From Dermabacteraceae bacterium TAE3-ERU5 (GTDB taxonomy: Bacteria > Actinomycetota > Actinomycetes > Actinomycetales > Dermabacteraceae), in the NCBI GenBank assembly GCA_019218375.1, contig JAHUUK010000001.1, forward strand, positions 310,001-374,000: a DNA stretch of 64,000 nt, read 5' to 3'. Made by a program: the position numbers and the translations under genes. A model generated the notes under the pieces. It was not told the origin of the DNA, did not search any database, and saw nothing but the letters and a program-made list of their open reading frames with translations. Each line of letters opens with the position of its first letter. Within the stretch, counting starts at the first letter, position 1. Below, piece after piece: positions 52,836 to 61,532 of the stretch.

Positions 52836-54446
52836 GTGCAGTCTGATCCCAAATCTTCGCTCCGCCCGGGCCGCCGGGCAGTAATTACCGCCGCAGGAAC
52901 CGGCCTGGTTGCTACGGCTTGTAGCAGCGGAGGCGACGGGAAGAAGGGTTCCACGCAGGGCGGCGGGCTGTTTTCGTCCGCTCCGGAGCCAACCCCGGCA
53001 GAGGCTTACGCAGCTTTCCTTGACGAGCTGGCCTCGCTTAACGACAAGGTGCCGAACCTGGCAACCGGCGATCTAGCGAAAACCCCGGCGAAGCTAGCTA
53101 TCTCTTTCCCGACCCTGCCTGCCGCCTATAACTTTGCGCTGGCGGCTGACATCGTGGTGGCTAAGACCCTGCGCGAGCACGCCTACCTGAGCGACGCCCC
53201 CACCCTGGGAATGACCGGCAAGATCATCACCGTCGGGAAGTCCCTGCTGGGTTCGGTGCTTGTTCCCACCCTGGGCGGCAAGGCCGACGGCGCCTGCGTC
53301 TACTACTACGATGCGACCCGCGACCGCGCCTATGCCTCCACCGCGCTGGTGACCGGCGATAAGTGGGCCGATTTCACCAAGGCGGTTAGCGAAGCCGCCG
53401 CCGATGTGGACGGCCTGGACGCCGAGCAGATCAAGACCCTGGTGCAGGAGCAGCAGCGCCCCTACGGTAACGGCCCCTCCCTGGTGGTAGCTGCCGACGG
53501 CACGCTGACCGCGCTCTTCCCCGCCGTGAAGATCGGCGATGAGACCGGCCCGGCGAAGCTCACCATTGAGGCTACGAAGGCCGAAGCGCTGCTGTCGAAC
53601 CTAGGTAAGGCCGTCAAGGCGAGCATGGCGAACCCGGAACAGTTCGAGGTCGGCACCGTGGAGCGTCCGGGAGACGGCAAGAGCCACAACGGCGACCGCG
53701 CCTACAAGCGCACCGCGAAGATTCACGAAGGCAAGAAGGCTCGTGAAGCCACCGGCCCCGGCCCCGTCACCCAGCTGGCGCCGCTTTCCGGTGAGGGAGT
53801 GCGGCCCAGCATCGTGGTCGGCCCCGACACCACCCGCCTGAAGGCAGTTTCCCTCAGCTTTGATGACGGCCCCGATCCGCAGCTGAACATCAAACTGGTA
53901 GAGATGCTGACCAAGGCGAAGGCCGCGTGCAGCTTCTACAACATCGGCCGCAACGCTAAGGCTTACCCGGAATCTACGGTGCGCACCGTGGTGGCCGGGC
54001 AGGAGCTGGGCTGCCATTCGTGGTCGCATCCGCAGCTGACCCGCACCAACAACCTGCACCGGGAACTGGTAGAAACCTCGGAGCTGGTGGGAAGCCTGCG
54101 TGGCAGCTGGCCGTTGGTGATGCGCCCGCCGTACGGTGCCCGCAACGATCGTATTGACGACGAAATCCGTAAGCTGCACCAGAGCATCCAGCTGTGGGAC
54201 GTGGATACCGAGGACTGGCGCTACAAGAGCGTGCCGCACAACGTGGATTCGGTTAAGAACATGTCGCGCCGCGGTTCCATCATCCTGATGCACGAAATCC
54301 ACGCCGCTTCGGTTGAATCCGTGCCGCAGATCCTGCAGTGGTTCGAAGAGCAGGGCTTCACGACCGTCACCAACGGTGAGGTCGGGCAGGGCCAGATGTA
54401 CCCCGGCTACTACTACACGCACGGTCTGGATACGAACGCCAGCTAA
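52836..54446 (+). CDS. Polysaccharide deacetylase (NodB) lipoprotein
   Basis: The 536-residue protein begins with a signal containing twin arginines (R13, R14) and a lipobox LVATAC with Cys29, so it is a predicted lipoprotein, perhaps Tat-exported. A central region (about 55-320) with IGDETGPAKLTIEATKAEAL resembles the extracytoplasmic domain found before many NodB domains. The NodB domain has SFDDGPDP (341-348), HSWSHPQL (394-401), RPPYGARN (430-437) and LMHEIHA (485-491). It probably removes acetyl groups from peptidoglycan or another wall glycan. GTG 52836 is the start, with AAGAAAGG upstream. Confidence 0.88.
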   Translation: MQSDPKSSLRPGRRAVITAAGTGLVATACSSGGDGKKGSTQGGGLFSSAPEPTPAEAYAAFLDELASLNDKVPNLATGDLAKTPAKLAISFPTLPAAYNFALAADIVVAKTLREHAYLSDAPTLGMTGKIITVGKSLLGSVLVPTLGGKADGACVYYYDATRDRAYASTALVTGDKWADFTKAVSEAAADVDGLDAEQIKTLVQEQQRPYGNGPSLVVAADGTLTALFPAVKIGDETGPAKLTIEATKAEALLSNLGKAVKASMANPEQFEVGTVERPGDGKSHNGDRAYKRTAKIHEGKKAREATGPGPVTQLAPLSGEGVRPSIVVGPDTTRLKAVSLSFDDGPDPQLNIKLVEMLTKAKAACSFYNIGRNAKAYPESTVRTVVAGQELGCHSWSHPQLTRTNNLHRELVETSELVGSLRGSWPLVMRPPYGARNDRIDDEIRKLHQSIQLWDVDTEDWRYKSVPHNVDSVKNMSRRGSIILMHEIHAASVESVPQILQWFEEQGFTTVTNGEVGQGQMYPGYYYTHGLDTNAS

Positions 54447-54461
54447 ACGCGTCTGAATAAA

Positions 54462-54503
54462 AGCGGTGGGGGTCGCAGCCATTTGGCTGCGACCCCCACC
54501 GCT
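54462..54503. terminator. Bidirectional terminator between deacetylase gene and ppk2
   Basis: AGCGGTGGGGGTCGCAGCC (54462-54480) pairs perfectly with GGCTGCGACCCCCACCGCT (54485-54503) around a four-base loop. It sits between convergent genes. T-runs are short, but the 19-bp stem is very strong. Confidence 0.85.
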
Positions 54504-54518
54504 GTATGTGAAGCCGTT

Positions 54519-55430
54519 TTATTCGTCGGCTTCCTCGTGCTTGCCGCGCATTACCAGCAGCGGATCGGGTTTCCCGACTACCTCGTGGTCTTTGCCCTCG
54601 TACTCGAATTGGCTGAGGAAGTAACGCATCGCGTTAATGCGGGCGCGCTTCTTATCGTTCGAGCGGATGATGGTCCACGGTGCGTACTTTTTATCGGTGC
54701 GGCGGAACATTTCTTCCTTCGCCCGCGTGTAGTCGTCCCAGCGTCCCAGGGATTCGAGGTCCATCGGGGACAGCTTCCAGCGGCGTACCGGATCGAGCTG
54801 GCGGATCGCGAAGCGGGTGCGCTGTTCCTTTTCGGTGACGGAGAACCACAGTTTCGTGACGTGCACGCCGGAATCGACCAGCATGCGTTCAAACTGGGGG
54901 GCCTGCGCCATGAAGCGTTCGTAGTCTTCGTCGGAACAAAATCCCATTACGCGTTCCACGCCCGCCCGGTTGTACCAGGAACGGTCAAACAGCACCATTT
55001 CGCCCGCGGTCGGCAGATGCTGAATGTAGCGCTGGAAATACCACTGGCCCTGTTCGCGGTCGCTCGGTTTGTTGAGCGCCACGACGCGGGCGGTACGGGG
55101 GTTTAAGTGCTCGGTGAAGCGCTTAATGGTTCCGCCCTTACCCGCGGCGTCGCGGCCCTCAAAAATGATGATCGCTTTCTTGCCCGTGTCTTCTACCCAG
55201 TACTGATACTTGAGCAGTTCCACCTGCAGCCTGTACTTTTCGACCTCGTATTCGGCGCGCGACATGCGTTCCTCGTACGGGTAGCCCTCCTGCCAGGTAT
55301 AGACAGGGTTGCCCTGCGGGTCGATCAGGTCCGGGTCAGGGGTATGACCGTCGGTCACCCGATACCCGGACTCGCGCAGATGCTCGATGTATTCGCGCAG
55401 ATTCTGGTTAGACAGGTTCTCAACACTCAT
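54519..55430 (-). CDS. ppk2: Polyphosphate kinase 2
   Basis: The 303-residue protein has the Walker A motif EGRDAAGKGGTIKRF (91-105), the Walker B/lid region FDRSWYNRAGVERVMGF (148-164) and the KLSPMDLESLGRWDDYTRAK segment typical of class I PPK2. It transfers phosphate between polyphosphate and nucleotides; direction and nucleotide preference cannot be read from sequence alone. The start is ATG 55430 with a clear ribosome binding site. It stands alone between a terminator and purH. Confidence 0.92.
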   Translation of the reverse strand: MSVENLSNQNLREYIEHLRESGYRVTDGHTPDPDLIDPQGNPVYTWQEGYPYEERMSRAEYEVEKYRLQVELLKYQYWVEDTGKKAIIIFEGRDAAGKGGTIKRFTEHLNPRTARVVALNKPSDREQGQWYFQRYIQHLPTAGEMVLFDRSWYNRAGVERVMGFCSDEDYERFMAQAPQFERMLVDSGVHVTKLWFSVTEKEQRTRFAIRQLDPVRRWKLSPMDLESLGRWDDYTRAKEEMFRRTDKKYAPWTIIRSNDKKRARINAMRYFLSQFEYEGKDHEVVGKPDPLLVMRGKHEEADE

Positions 55431-55477
55431 TCGTAACCCCTTTGTAGAAACGGTGATCGGAATATTCTACCGCTCGT

Positions 55478-57091
55478 TCAGTGGGCGAAATGACGTACCC
55501 CGGTGAAGAACAGCGGGACTCCGGCCTTATTGCATGCCGCAATCACTTCGTCGTCCCGGATGGAACCGCCGGGAGAAACGATCGCCGCAACCCCGGCTTC
55601 GATAAGAATCTCCACACCATCCGCGAAGGGGAAGAACGCATCGCTGGCCGCGACCGAGCCGCGGGCGCGCTCTGCGCCGTCGGCCAGGGTGTTGGCGCGG
55701 CTCACCGCTAGGCGGCAAGAATCGAGCCGGTTTACCTGGCCCATGCCGATGCCGACCGCCGCGCCGTCCTTAGCCAGCAAGATCGCATTCGATTTCGCGG
55801 CGCGCACGGCACGCCAGGCGAAGGCCAGATCGGCCAGCGTCTCAGTGCTCACCTCTCCCCCGGCAACCTGCTGCCAGCCCTCGGGAGAATCACCGGCCTC
55901 TGCCACCCGGTCCGTATCCTGCAACAGGGTCGCGCCCCAGAGTTCACGCACCTCTACCTCACCGCGCCGGGTGTCCTCCGGCAGGGCAAGCACGCGCAGG
56001 TTCTTCTTTTTCAGCAGGATCTCCAGCGCTTCGTCGTTGTATCCGGGAGCCGCAATCACTTCGGTGAAAACGGGGGCGACCTGGCGGGCCATCTCGGCGG
56101 TGACGGGCCGGTTCGCGGCGATCACGCCGCCGTAGGCGGAAAGCGGGTCGGTGGCGTGCGCGGCGCGGTGGGCGGCGGCGATCGGGTCCTCGCCGGAGCC
56201 GACGACGGCGATGCCGCACGGGTTGTTGTGCTTGATAACCGCTACACACGGCTCGCTGTGGTCGTAGGCGGCGCGAATCGCGGCGTCTACGTCCACGTAG
56301 TTGTTGTAGCTCATTTCCTTGCCGCCGAGCTGCTCTGCGGCCCCCAGGCCGTCCTCGGTCTGGGTGAGCACGGCCCGCTGATGCGGGTTTTCGCCGTAAC
56401 GCAGGCGCTTCATGCCGTATTCGTGCATGGTTTCATCGTCCAGCTCGAACATGTAGGTTTCGGGGATCTCGGGCTGTTCCGATTCCTCTTGCAGCGCCTC
56501 GTCCTCCTGCTCCGCAAACCACTCCATGATGTCCATGTCGTAGCTGAAGATGTTCTCGAACGCGGTGGCAGCAAGGCTGCGGCGCTGCGCCAGGGTGGGG
56601 CCGCCCTCGGGGAGCGTGGCCAGCACGGTCTCGTAGTCTTCCGGCTCCACCACCACGGTGCAGCAAAGGAAGTTCTTAGCGGCGGCGCGCACCAGGGTCG
56701 GGCCGCCGATGTCGATGTTCTCGATGACCGTTTCCGCGTCCGCGCCGGAGGTCACCGTTTCGCTGAACGGGTACAGGTTCACGACCACCAGATCGAACGG
56801 AGCGATGCCGTGTTCTGCTAGCTGCCGGTTGTGGCTTTCCAGCGTGCGGTTAGCCAAAATACCGCCGTGGATCGCCGGATGCAGGGTCTTGACGCGACCG
56901 TCCATGATCTCGGGGAAGCCGGTCACCTCCGCTACCTCGGTGACGGCCACGCCCGCCTCACGGATCGTGGCGGCGGTGGAGCCGGTGGAAACGATTTCCA
57001 CCCCCGCGTCGGCGAGCGCCCGGGCAAAGTCGCCCAGGCCGGTTTTGTCGGATACGGAGACGAGTGCGCGGCGGATCGGCTGGCGGTTCAT
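55478..57091 (-). CDS. purH: Bifunctional AICAR transformylase/IMP cyclohydrolase
   Basis: The 537-residue enzyme has an N-terminal cyclohydrolase domain ([40 protein letters not shown]) and a C-terminal transformylase domain ([54 protein letters not shown]). It performs the last two steps to IMP. A Glu-rich insertion of about 30 residues ([18 protein letters not shown]) lies near the domain junction. It follows purN after 43 bp and is cotranscribed with it. Confidence 0.97.
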   Translation of the reverse strand: MNRQPIRRALVSVSDKTGLGDFARALADAGVEIVSTGSTAATIREAGVAVTEVAEVTGFPEIMDGRVKTLHPAIHGGILANRTLESHNRQLAEHGIAPFDLVVVNLYPFSETVTSGADAETVIENIDIGGPTLVRAAAKNFLCCTVVVEPEDYETVLATLPEGGPTLAQRRSLAATAFENIFSYDMDIMEWFAEQEDEALQEESEQPEIPETYMFELDDETMHEYGMKRLRYGENPHQRAVLTQTEDGLGAAEQLGGKEMSYNNYVDVDAAIRAAYDHSEPCVAVIKHNNPCGIAVVGSGEDPIAAAHRAAHATDPLSAYGGVIAANRPVTAEMARQVAPVFTEVIAAPGYNDEALEILLKKKNLRVLALPEDTRRGEVEVRELWGATLLQDTDRVAEAGDSPEGWQQVAGGEVSTETLADLAFAWRAVRAAKSNAILLAKDGAAVGIGMGQVNRLDSCRLAVSRANTLADGAERARGSVAASDAFFPFADGVEILIEAGVAAIVSPGGSIRDDEVIAACNKAGVPLFFTGVRHFAH

Positions 57092-57134
57092 GGAACTCCT
57101 TAATTGGGGTGGGGATTTTGTGGGGATAGGGAGG

Positions 57135-57728
57135 CTAGGGGGCCGCGGGGACGCCCTGTTCGCAGAGCGAGCGCAGCACGGATACCAGGAGGGGGCGTTC
57201 GCGTTCTTTGATGCGTTCGTGCAGCGTTTCTACCGTGTCGTCGTCGGCCACGGTGACCGCTTCCTGGGCGATGATTCTGCCGGTATCGACTCCGGCATCG
57301 ACCATGATTACGCTGACGCCGCTCACTTTTACGCCGTATGCCAGGGCGTCGCGCACACCGTGCGGGCCGGGGAACGACGGCAGCAGCGCCGGGTGAGTGT
57401 TGATGATTTTGTCTGGGAAGGCTTCCAGTACCGGGGCGCCGAGCAGGCGCATGAACCCGGCGAGCACCAGATAGGTGGGTGCGTAGGAGGTTGCCACGCG
57501 GGCCAGTTCCCGGTTCCAGGCTTCCCTGTCCGGGAAGTCGGCCAGGCGCACCACATGGTGTGGGATGCCGTGAGCTTCGGCGTGGGCGAGGCCGGGGGCG
57601 GCGACGTCGGCCACCACCGCGCAAACCCGAAACGGGCAGTCTGGTTTGCGGGAGTCCTCGAGTAGTGCGTGCAGATTGGAACCGGAACCGGAAATGAAAA
57701 CCACAACTGGGGTGCGCGTCACAGTCAT
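57135..57728 (-). CDS. purN: Phosphoribosylglycinamide formyltransferase
   Basis: The 197-residue protein has [16 protein letters not shown] (folate-enzyme N-terminal loop), [18 protein letters not shown], the catalytic [12 protein letters not shown] with its histidine, and [14 protein letters not shown] with the catalytic aspartate. It formylates GAR with 10-formyl-THF. It is first of the purN-purH pair. The 92-bp divergent gap at 57729-57820 should hold its promoter. Confidence 0.96.
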   Translation of the reverse strand: MTVTRTPVVVFISGSGSNLHALLEDSRKPDCPFRVCAVVADVAAPGLAHAEAHGIPHHVVRLADFPDREAWNRELARVATSYAPTYLVLAGFMRLLGAPVLEAFPDKIINTHPALLPSFPGPHGVRDALAYGVKVSGVSVIMVDAGVDTGRIIAQEAVTVADDDTVETLHERIKERERPLLVSVLRSLCEQGVPAAP

Positions 57729-57820
57729 AGGTTAGCGTGTGAACCGCACCGCTGTGCAGATTTTCCCCTCCCCGTTTTGCTAGCAGCGCTGAACGCTCCG
57801 GGTAATGCACAATAGAGGCA

Positions 57821-58213
57821 ATGGAGAACAAACCTGCATCCGATACCGAACGCCTGTTTACGACGGCGATTGCCCGTTCCACGGTCTTTATCTTCCTGGC
57901 CTGGGTAGCCATGGCGATGCCGCTGCCCTACAGCCTGGCTTCGGGCCTGCTCGGGGCGTTCGCGCTCGTTTACGTGGTGCGCATGGCCTATTACGCCTGG
58001 CGCCTGGGCCGACGTTTCGGCGCGATATTCACCGCTGCGGTAGGGATTCCCGCCTGCCTGCTGCTGGTGGCGGTGTCGGCACTGAGCGCCGTGTTTTATC
58101 AGCCGATGCTGGCCGATCAGGAGTGCCGCGCCAACGCGATCACCGAAACGGCGCTCACGCAGTGCGATAAGCAGCGCGAATCGTCCATCATGGACGTGTT
58201 TCGCGGACGCTAG
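57821..58213 (+). CDS. Small membrane protein of unknown function
   Basis: The 130-residue protein has three likely transmembrane helices (about 17-34, 38-57 and 67-92), a short extracytoplasmic part with two cysteines (ECRANAI and TQCDKQ) and a charged C-terminus. I do not recognise a family with confidence. Small membrane proteins at this place, divergent from purN, occur in other Actinomycetota. ATG 57821 is preceded by AGAGGC. Confidence 0.7.
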   Translation: MENKPASDTERLFTTAIARSTVFIFLAWVAMAMPLPYSLASGLLGAFALVYVVRMAYYAWRLGRRFGAIFTAAVGIPACLLLVAVSALSAVFYQPMLADQECRANAITETALTQCDKQRESSIMDVFRGR

Positions 58214-58224
58214 TTTTAGCGGCC

Positions 58225-59553
58225 CTAGTTTTTAGCGCCCTTCTCCGTTTCGCCCTCCACCTTTTCAATCTTCGCCACCGTCTTGGCTTTCTGTTCCCGC
58301 AGCCATTCCAGAAGCGGCGTGCCCCAGACGATAACGGCGATCCCCAGCGCCAGCAGGCTTCCGAGCAGGATTGGACCGGCGACGCTACCCAGTAGCGGCC
58401 CTACCCCGTGCAGTCTGCCCTCTCCCAGGCTGATGCGGGAGGTGGCGAGCAGGATAAGCAAGCCGATCAGCAAAGAACCGACGAAGGTGGCGTAGGCCTT
58501 TCCGCGCTGCGCCCAATCCAGTTCCGCTGTGGCGATGACTGTGCCGCGCGCGCCCCAAAGAACGCAGGCGAACGGCACCAGCAGTAGCAGCGATACCCAG
58601 CCGGGATAGACGGCGGGGCCGGGCAGCGCCCCCAAGATCGGAAACGCGGGCAGCACGCCAGGTTCCGACGCGGCGAGGGAAACGGTGTTTCCCTGCCCCA
58701 GGGAAAGCTGGCCGCCGATGCCGACCGTGAGAACCCAAAGCACCAGTACCGGCAGCCAAACGAGCTGTAGCAGGGTGAGCACGACCCCGCCAACCATTCC
58801 GGGGGCAAGCTGAGTTTGCAGCCCGTAAATCTTAGGGGCGGCTACCGCCAACAGGATGAGCGTTCCCAGGCAGGCCGCGCCGAGCAGGAAAATGATGGCG
58901 CGCAGGGAACCGCGCAGGCCCGCTGCATAAGGGTGGGGCAGGGTGTCTAGCGCCCTGATCGGGCGCATCGCGAACGCTACCCCGCCCGATGCGCACACCG
59001 CCCCCGCTACTAGACCCGAGAAGAGGACCGTTGCGAATACCCCCTGATAGTCGGGAGTGCGCGCGAAAGCGGAGATCATCAACATGCCGATGATGTAAAC
59101 GGCGGTGAAAGAACCGGCGAAAATCGCGGCATCACGCACCCCCGCGTCGCGGAAAATCCCGCGCCTGCGTTCGGGGTCCACCAGGTCTAGGGCGGACGCT
59201 CCCCGATACGCCTGCCAGAGCGCTATCGCGTAAAAAATGGCGGTGAGGCCCAGCGGTAGGAAAGCGAACGAACCGTTCAAGGGGCCTGCGGCAATATAAA
59301 GGTGCGAGCCGTGACCGAGCAGCATGAGGGAAAGGCCGAGGGTGAACGCGCCCAGTGAACCGCCGTCGGACTGCGCCGCCAAAGTTGCCGCAAGCACCGG
59401 CACCAAAACCGTTACTGCCGATATCAGCAGGGCCTTCACGGCCTTAAATATGCCGAGCACGAGGGGGGACGGCAGCGCCTGCGGTTCGGCGGGGGAAGTC
59501 TGGCTCACGGTGCTCCTTACTTTCTGCAGCGTGGGTTTCGCGGCTGTAGTCAA
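58225..59553 (-). CDS. DUF6350 / PerM-like polytopic membrane protein
   Basis: The 442-residue protein has about ten transmembrane helices. The loop GGQLSLGQGNTVSLAASEPG followed by VLPAFPILGALPGPAVYPGW is characteristic of the actinobacterial DUF6350 family; the Mycobacterium member PerM is linked to cell division and persistence. The C-terminus is a charged cytoplasmic helix. Its position next to purN-purH is the conserved actinobacterial context. It is convergent with the small membrane-protein gene and divergent from the isochorismate synthase gene. Confidence 0.8.
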   Translation of the reverse strand: MTTAAKPTLQKVRSTVSQTSPAEPQALPSPLVLGIFKAVKALLISAVTVLVPVLAATLAAQSDGGSLGAFTLGLSLMLLGHGSHLYIAAGPLNGSFAFLPLGLTAIFYAIALWQAYRGASALDLVDPERRRGIFRDAGVRDAAIFAGSFTAVYIIGMLMISAFARTPDYQGVFATVLFSGLVAGAVCASGGVAFAMRPIRALDTLPHPYAAGLRGSLRAIIFLLGAACLGTLILLAVAAPKIYGLQTQLAPGMVGGVVLTLLQLVWLPVLVLWVLTVGIGGQLSLGQGNTVSLAASEPGVLPAFPILGALPGPAVYPGWVSLLLLVPFACVLWGARGTVIATAELDWAQRGKAYATFVGSLLIGLLILLATSRISLGEGRLHGVGPLLGSVAGPILLGSLLALGIAVIVWGTPLLEWLREQKAKTVAKIEKVEGETEKGAKN

Positions 59554-59588
59554 GGGTACGCCCTGACGTGACCCATAATGGAGAACTG

Positions 59589-60887
59589 ATGAGTGAAGAA
59601 ACAGTTCCCGCAGGTCCCCTTTGCGCGCTCAGCGTGCCCGCGCCCGCCGCCTGGTTTAGCGCAGCGCTGGCGAGCAGCGCGGTACGGGCCGCGTGGCTGC
59701 ACGGCGGCGAGGGTTTCTTAGCTTTCGGTGAGGCCGCTAGTTTTCGCGTGAGCGGCCCGGAACGTTTCGCCCGCGCCTCGGCCTGGTTTTCCGCGTTGGC
59801 TTCGGGTGCCGACGTCACCGACCAAGTTCACCTGCCCGGCAGTGGCCTGTGCGCGTTGGGCTCTTTCGCTTTCAGCGCCGACTCCCCGTACGACGCGGGG
59901 CTGCTGGTGCCGCGCCTGGTTATCGGCATGAGTGGCGCCCGCGCCTTTGTGAGCGCGCTCGGTTACCGCGACGAGGTGACCGACCCACTGGCGCTGGCCG
60001 AGGAAATGCTTGGGGTGAGCGCCGGCAATGACTCTGCCGCGCAGTCCGGCCGCGTCGCGGTAGCGGACGCGCAGGGCGAGGCCGAATATACGCAGATGCT
60101 GCGCCGCGCCATCGCGCTGCTGTCGGCCCCCGGTAGCGGGGTGGAAAAGGTGGTGCTGTCGGCCCGGAAAAGCCTGGTTGCCGACTCCCCGTTCGATGTG
60201 CCGGGGGCGCTCTCCTACCTGGCGGGGGCCTACCCCTCCACCTGGACTTTCCTGTTCGACGGGGCCATCGGGGCAAGCCCGGAGATGCTGACCCGCACGC
60301 GCGGGCGCGAGGTGTTCTCGCGGGTGCTGGCGGGCAGCCGCCCCGTACCTGCCGGGGAGAGTGAAGCTGAGGCGCAGGCGGCGCGGGCCGCTTTCCTGGC
60401 CGACCAGAAGGAGCGTTTCGAGCACGCGCTCGCCATCGAGTCAGTGACGGAGCGGATCGGCCCGCTCACCAGCGAGGTGACGGCCAGCGTGGAGCCTTTC
60501 GTGCTGCAACTGCCCGGGCTGGAACACCTGGCGTCGGACGTACACGGCACGCTGCGGGACGGTCTGACCAGCCTGGACGTGGCGGCGACCCTGCACCCGT
60601 CGGCTGCGGTCTGTGGCACCCCGCGCGATACGGCGGCCGAGCTGATCGTGCAGCTGGAGGTGGGCGACCGGGGGCATTTCGCGGGCCCCATCGGCTGGAT
60701 GGGCGCGAACGGCGACGGAGAATGGGCCATCGCGCTGCGCACCGCCCGGCTGGAAAGCCCGCGCGAGGCGACCCTGTACGCGGGTGGCGGGATCGTGGCG
60801 TCCTCCGACCCGGCGAAGGAGTGGCGCGAGGTGAACGCGAAGATGCTGCCGATGCTGCGCGCGCTGGGGGCCGCCGGGCGAGGCTAG
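59589..60887 (+). CDS. menF: Isochorismate synthase
   Basis: The 432-residue protein starts at ATG 59589, with GGAG five bases upstream. The chorismate-binding domain has KVVLSARKSLVADSPFDVPG, IGASPEMLTRTRGREVFSRV, AGSRPVP, HLASDVHGTLRDGLTSLDVA, HPSAAVCGTPRD and the C-terminal GWMGANGDGEWAIALRTARL. These fit isochorismate synthases for menaquinone (MenF) rather than anthranilate synthase. A siderophore role (EntC) cannot be excluded, but no such cluster is nearby. Confidence 0.85.
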   Translation: MSEETVPAGPLCALSVPAPAAWFSAALASSAVRAAWLHGGEGFLAFGEAASFRVSGPERFARASAWFSALASGADVTDQVHLPGSGLCALGSFAFSADSPYDAGLLVPRLVIGMSGARAFVSALGYRDEVTDPLALAEEMLGVSAGNDSAAQSGRVAVADAQGEAEYTQMLRRAIALLSAPGSGVEKVVLSARKSLVADSPFDVPGALSYLAGAYPSTWTFLFDGAIGASPEMLTRTRGREVFSRVLAGSRPVPAGESEAEAQAARAAFLADQKERFEHALAIESVTERIGPLTSEVTASVEPFVLQLPGLEHLASDVHGTLRDGLTSLDVAATLHPSAAVCGTPRDTAAELIVQLEVGDRGHFAGPIGWMGANGDGEWAIALRTARLESPREATLYAGGGIVASSDPAKEWREVNAKMLPMLRALGAAGRG

Positions 60888-60900
60888 CCCTCCCGGCGGC
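60870..60900. terminator. Hairpin at the convergent menF/ABC-cassette junction
   Basis: GCCGCCGGG (60870-60878) pairs with CCCGGCGGC (60892-60900). The stem begins inside the last codons of menF. It lacks a T-run but is well placed to end both convergent transcripts. Confidence 0.5.
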
Positions 60901-60903
60901 GGC

Positions 60904-61530
60904 TCAGCTGACGGTTTCGCCAGCGCTGTGGTCCCTGGTTCTCCCTGGGTAGCACGTCGCATACACGGCTGCGGTGGCGAGCACCAGGCAGGCCAGGAAC
61001 GGCCTCTCCCAGGGCTCCAGCTGCTCGTGCACTAACAGAAGCGCCGGCTTGGTTTGCAGTGCGACGCTGTCCAGGTCCAGCCCTCCCCCCACCAGCATCG
61101 TGGTCAGCACGATCAGGAAGAGCGGCACGGCCACCAGGGGCTGCGGTATGACGAGCGCTAGGAGCGTGCCCAGGCAAAGCAGAATCAGCCTGTTTCGGAG
61201 GCTGCCTTCCCAATCGAGGCCATCGTGTACGTATGCGGCGGGAAGCGCAGCGATCGCTACCACCAGGAGGAACCAGGTCGCCCTGGCCCAGACCCAGCCG
61301 GGGGCGGTGGGCTTCTCTAGCTCCCCCAGGCCCGTGTAGAGCATGTTCACGAGGACCGTCATCGAGAGGACGGGAAGGACCAGGCCCCACTGGGCGGGCA
61401 GACTCAGCCCGTACGGCAGCGGGAGCGGCAGTTCCCCGAACACCATTTCGGTGGATACCACCAGCGCGAAAAGTGCCATTAGGTGCGCCGGTGCGTGCAC
61501 CCTGCGCCAGACGGCTAAGGAATTCAGCAC
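60904..61530 (-). CDS. Six-TM membrane protein with C-terminal GETVS, third part of an ABC-type cassette
   Basis: The 208-residue protein has about six transmembrane helices (about 14-32, 46-66, 82-101, 113-129, 131-149 and 178-195) and a short cytoplasmic tail that ends HSAGETVS. I do not recognise a family. Its C-terminal third resembles the partial gene at 63743 (both have 'ALLLVHEQ'/'ALFLLHSK' followed by a last helix and YPG..xxHxxGETVS). GTG 61530 starts two bases after the stop of the 61533 permease, so it is translated with it. It may be a second permease-like subunit. Confidence 0.75.
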   Translation of the reverse strand: MLNSLAVWRRVHAPAHLMALFALVVSTEMVFGELPLPLPYGLSLPAQWGLVLPVLSMTVLVNMLYTGLGELEKPTAPGWVWARATWFLLVVAIAALPAAYVHDGLDWEGSLRNRLILLCLGTLLALVIPQPLVAVPLFLIVLTTMLVGGGLDLDSVALQTKPALLLVHEQLEPWERPFLACLVLATAAVYATCYPGRTRDHSAGETVS

Positions 61531-61532
61531 GG

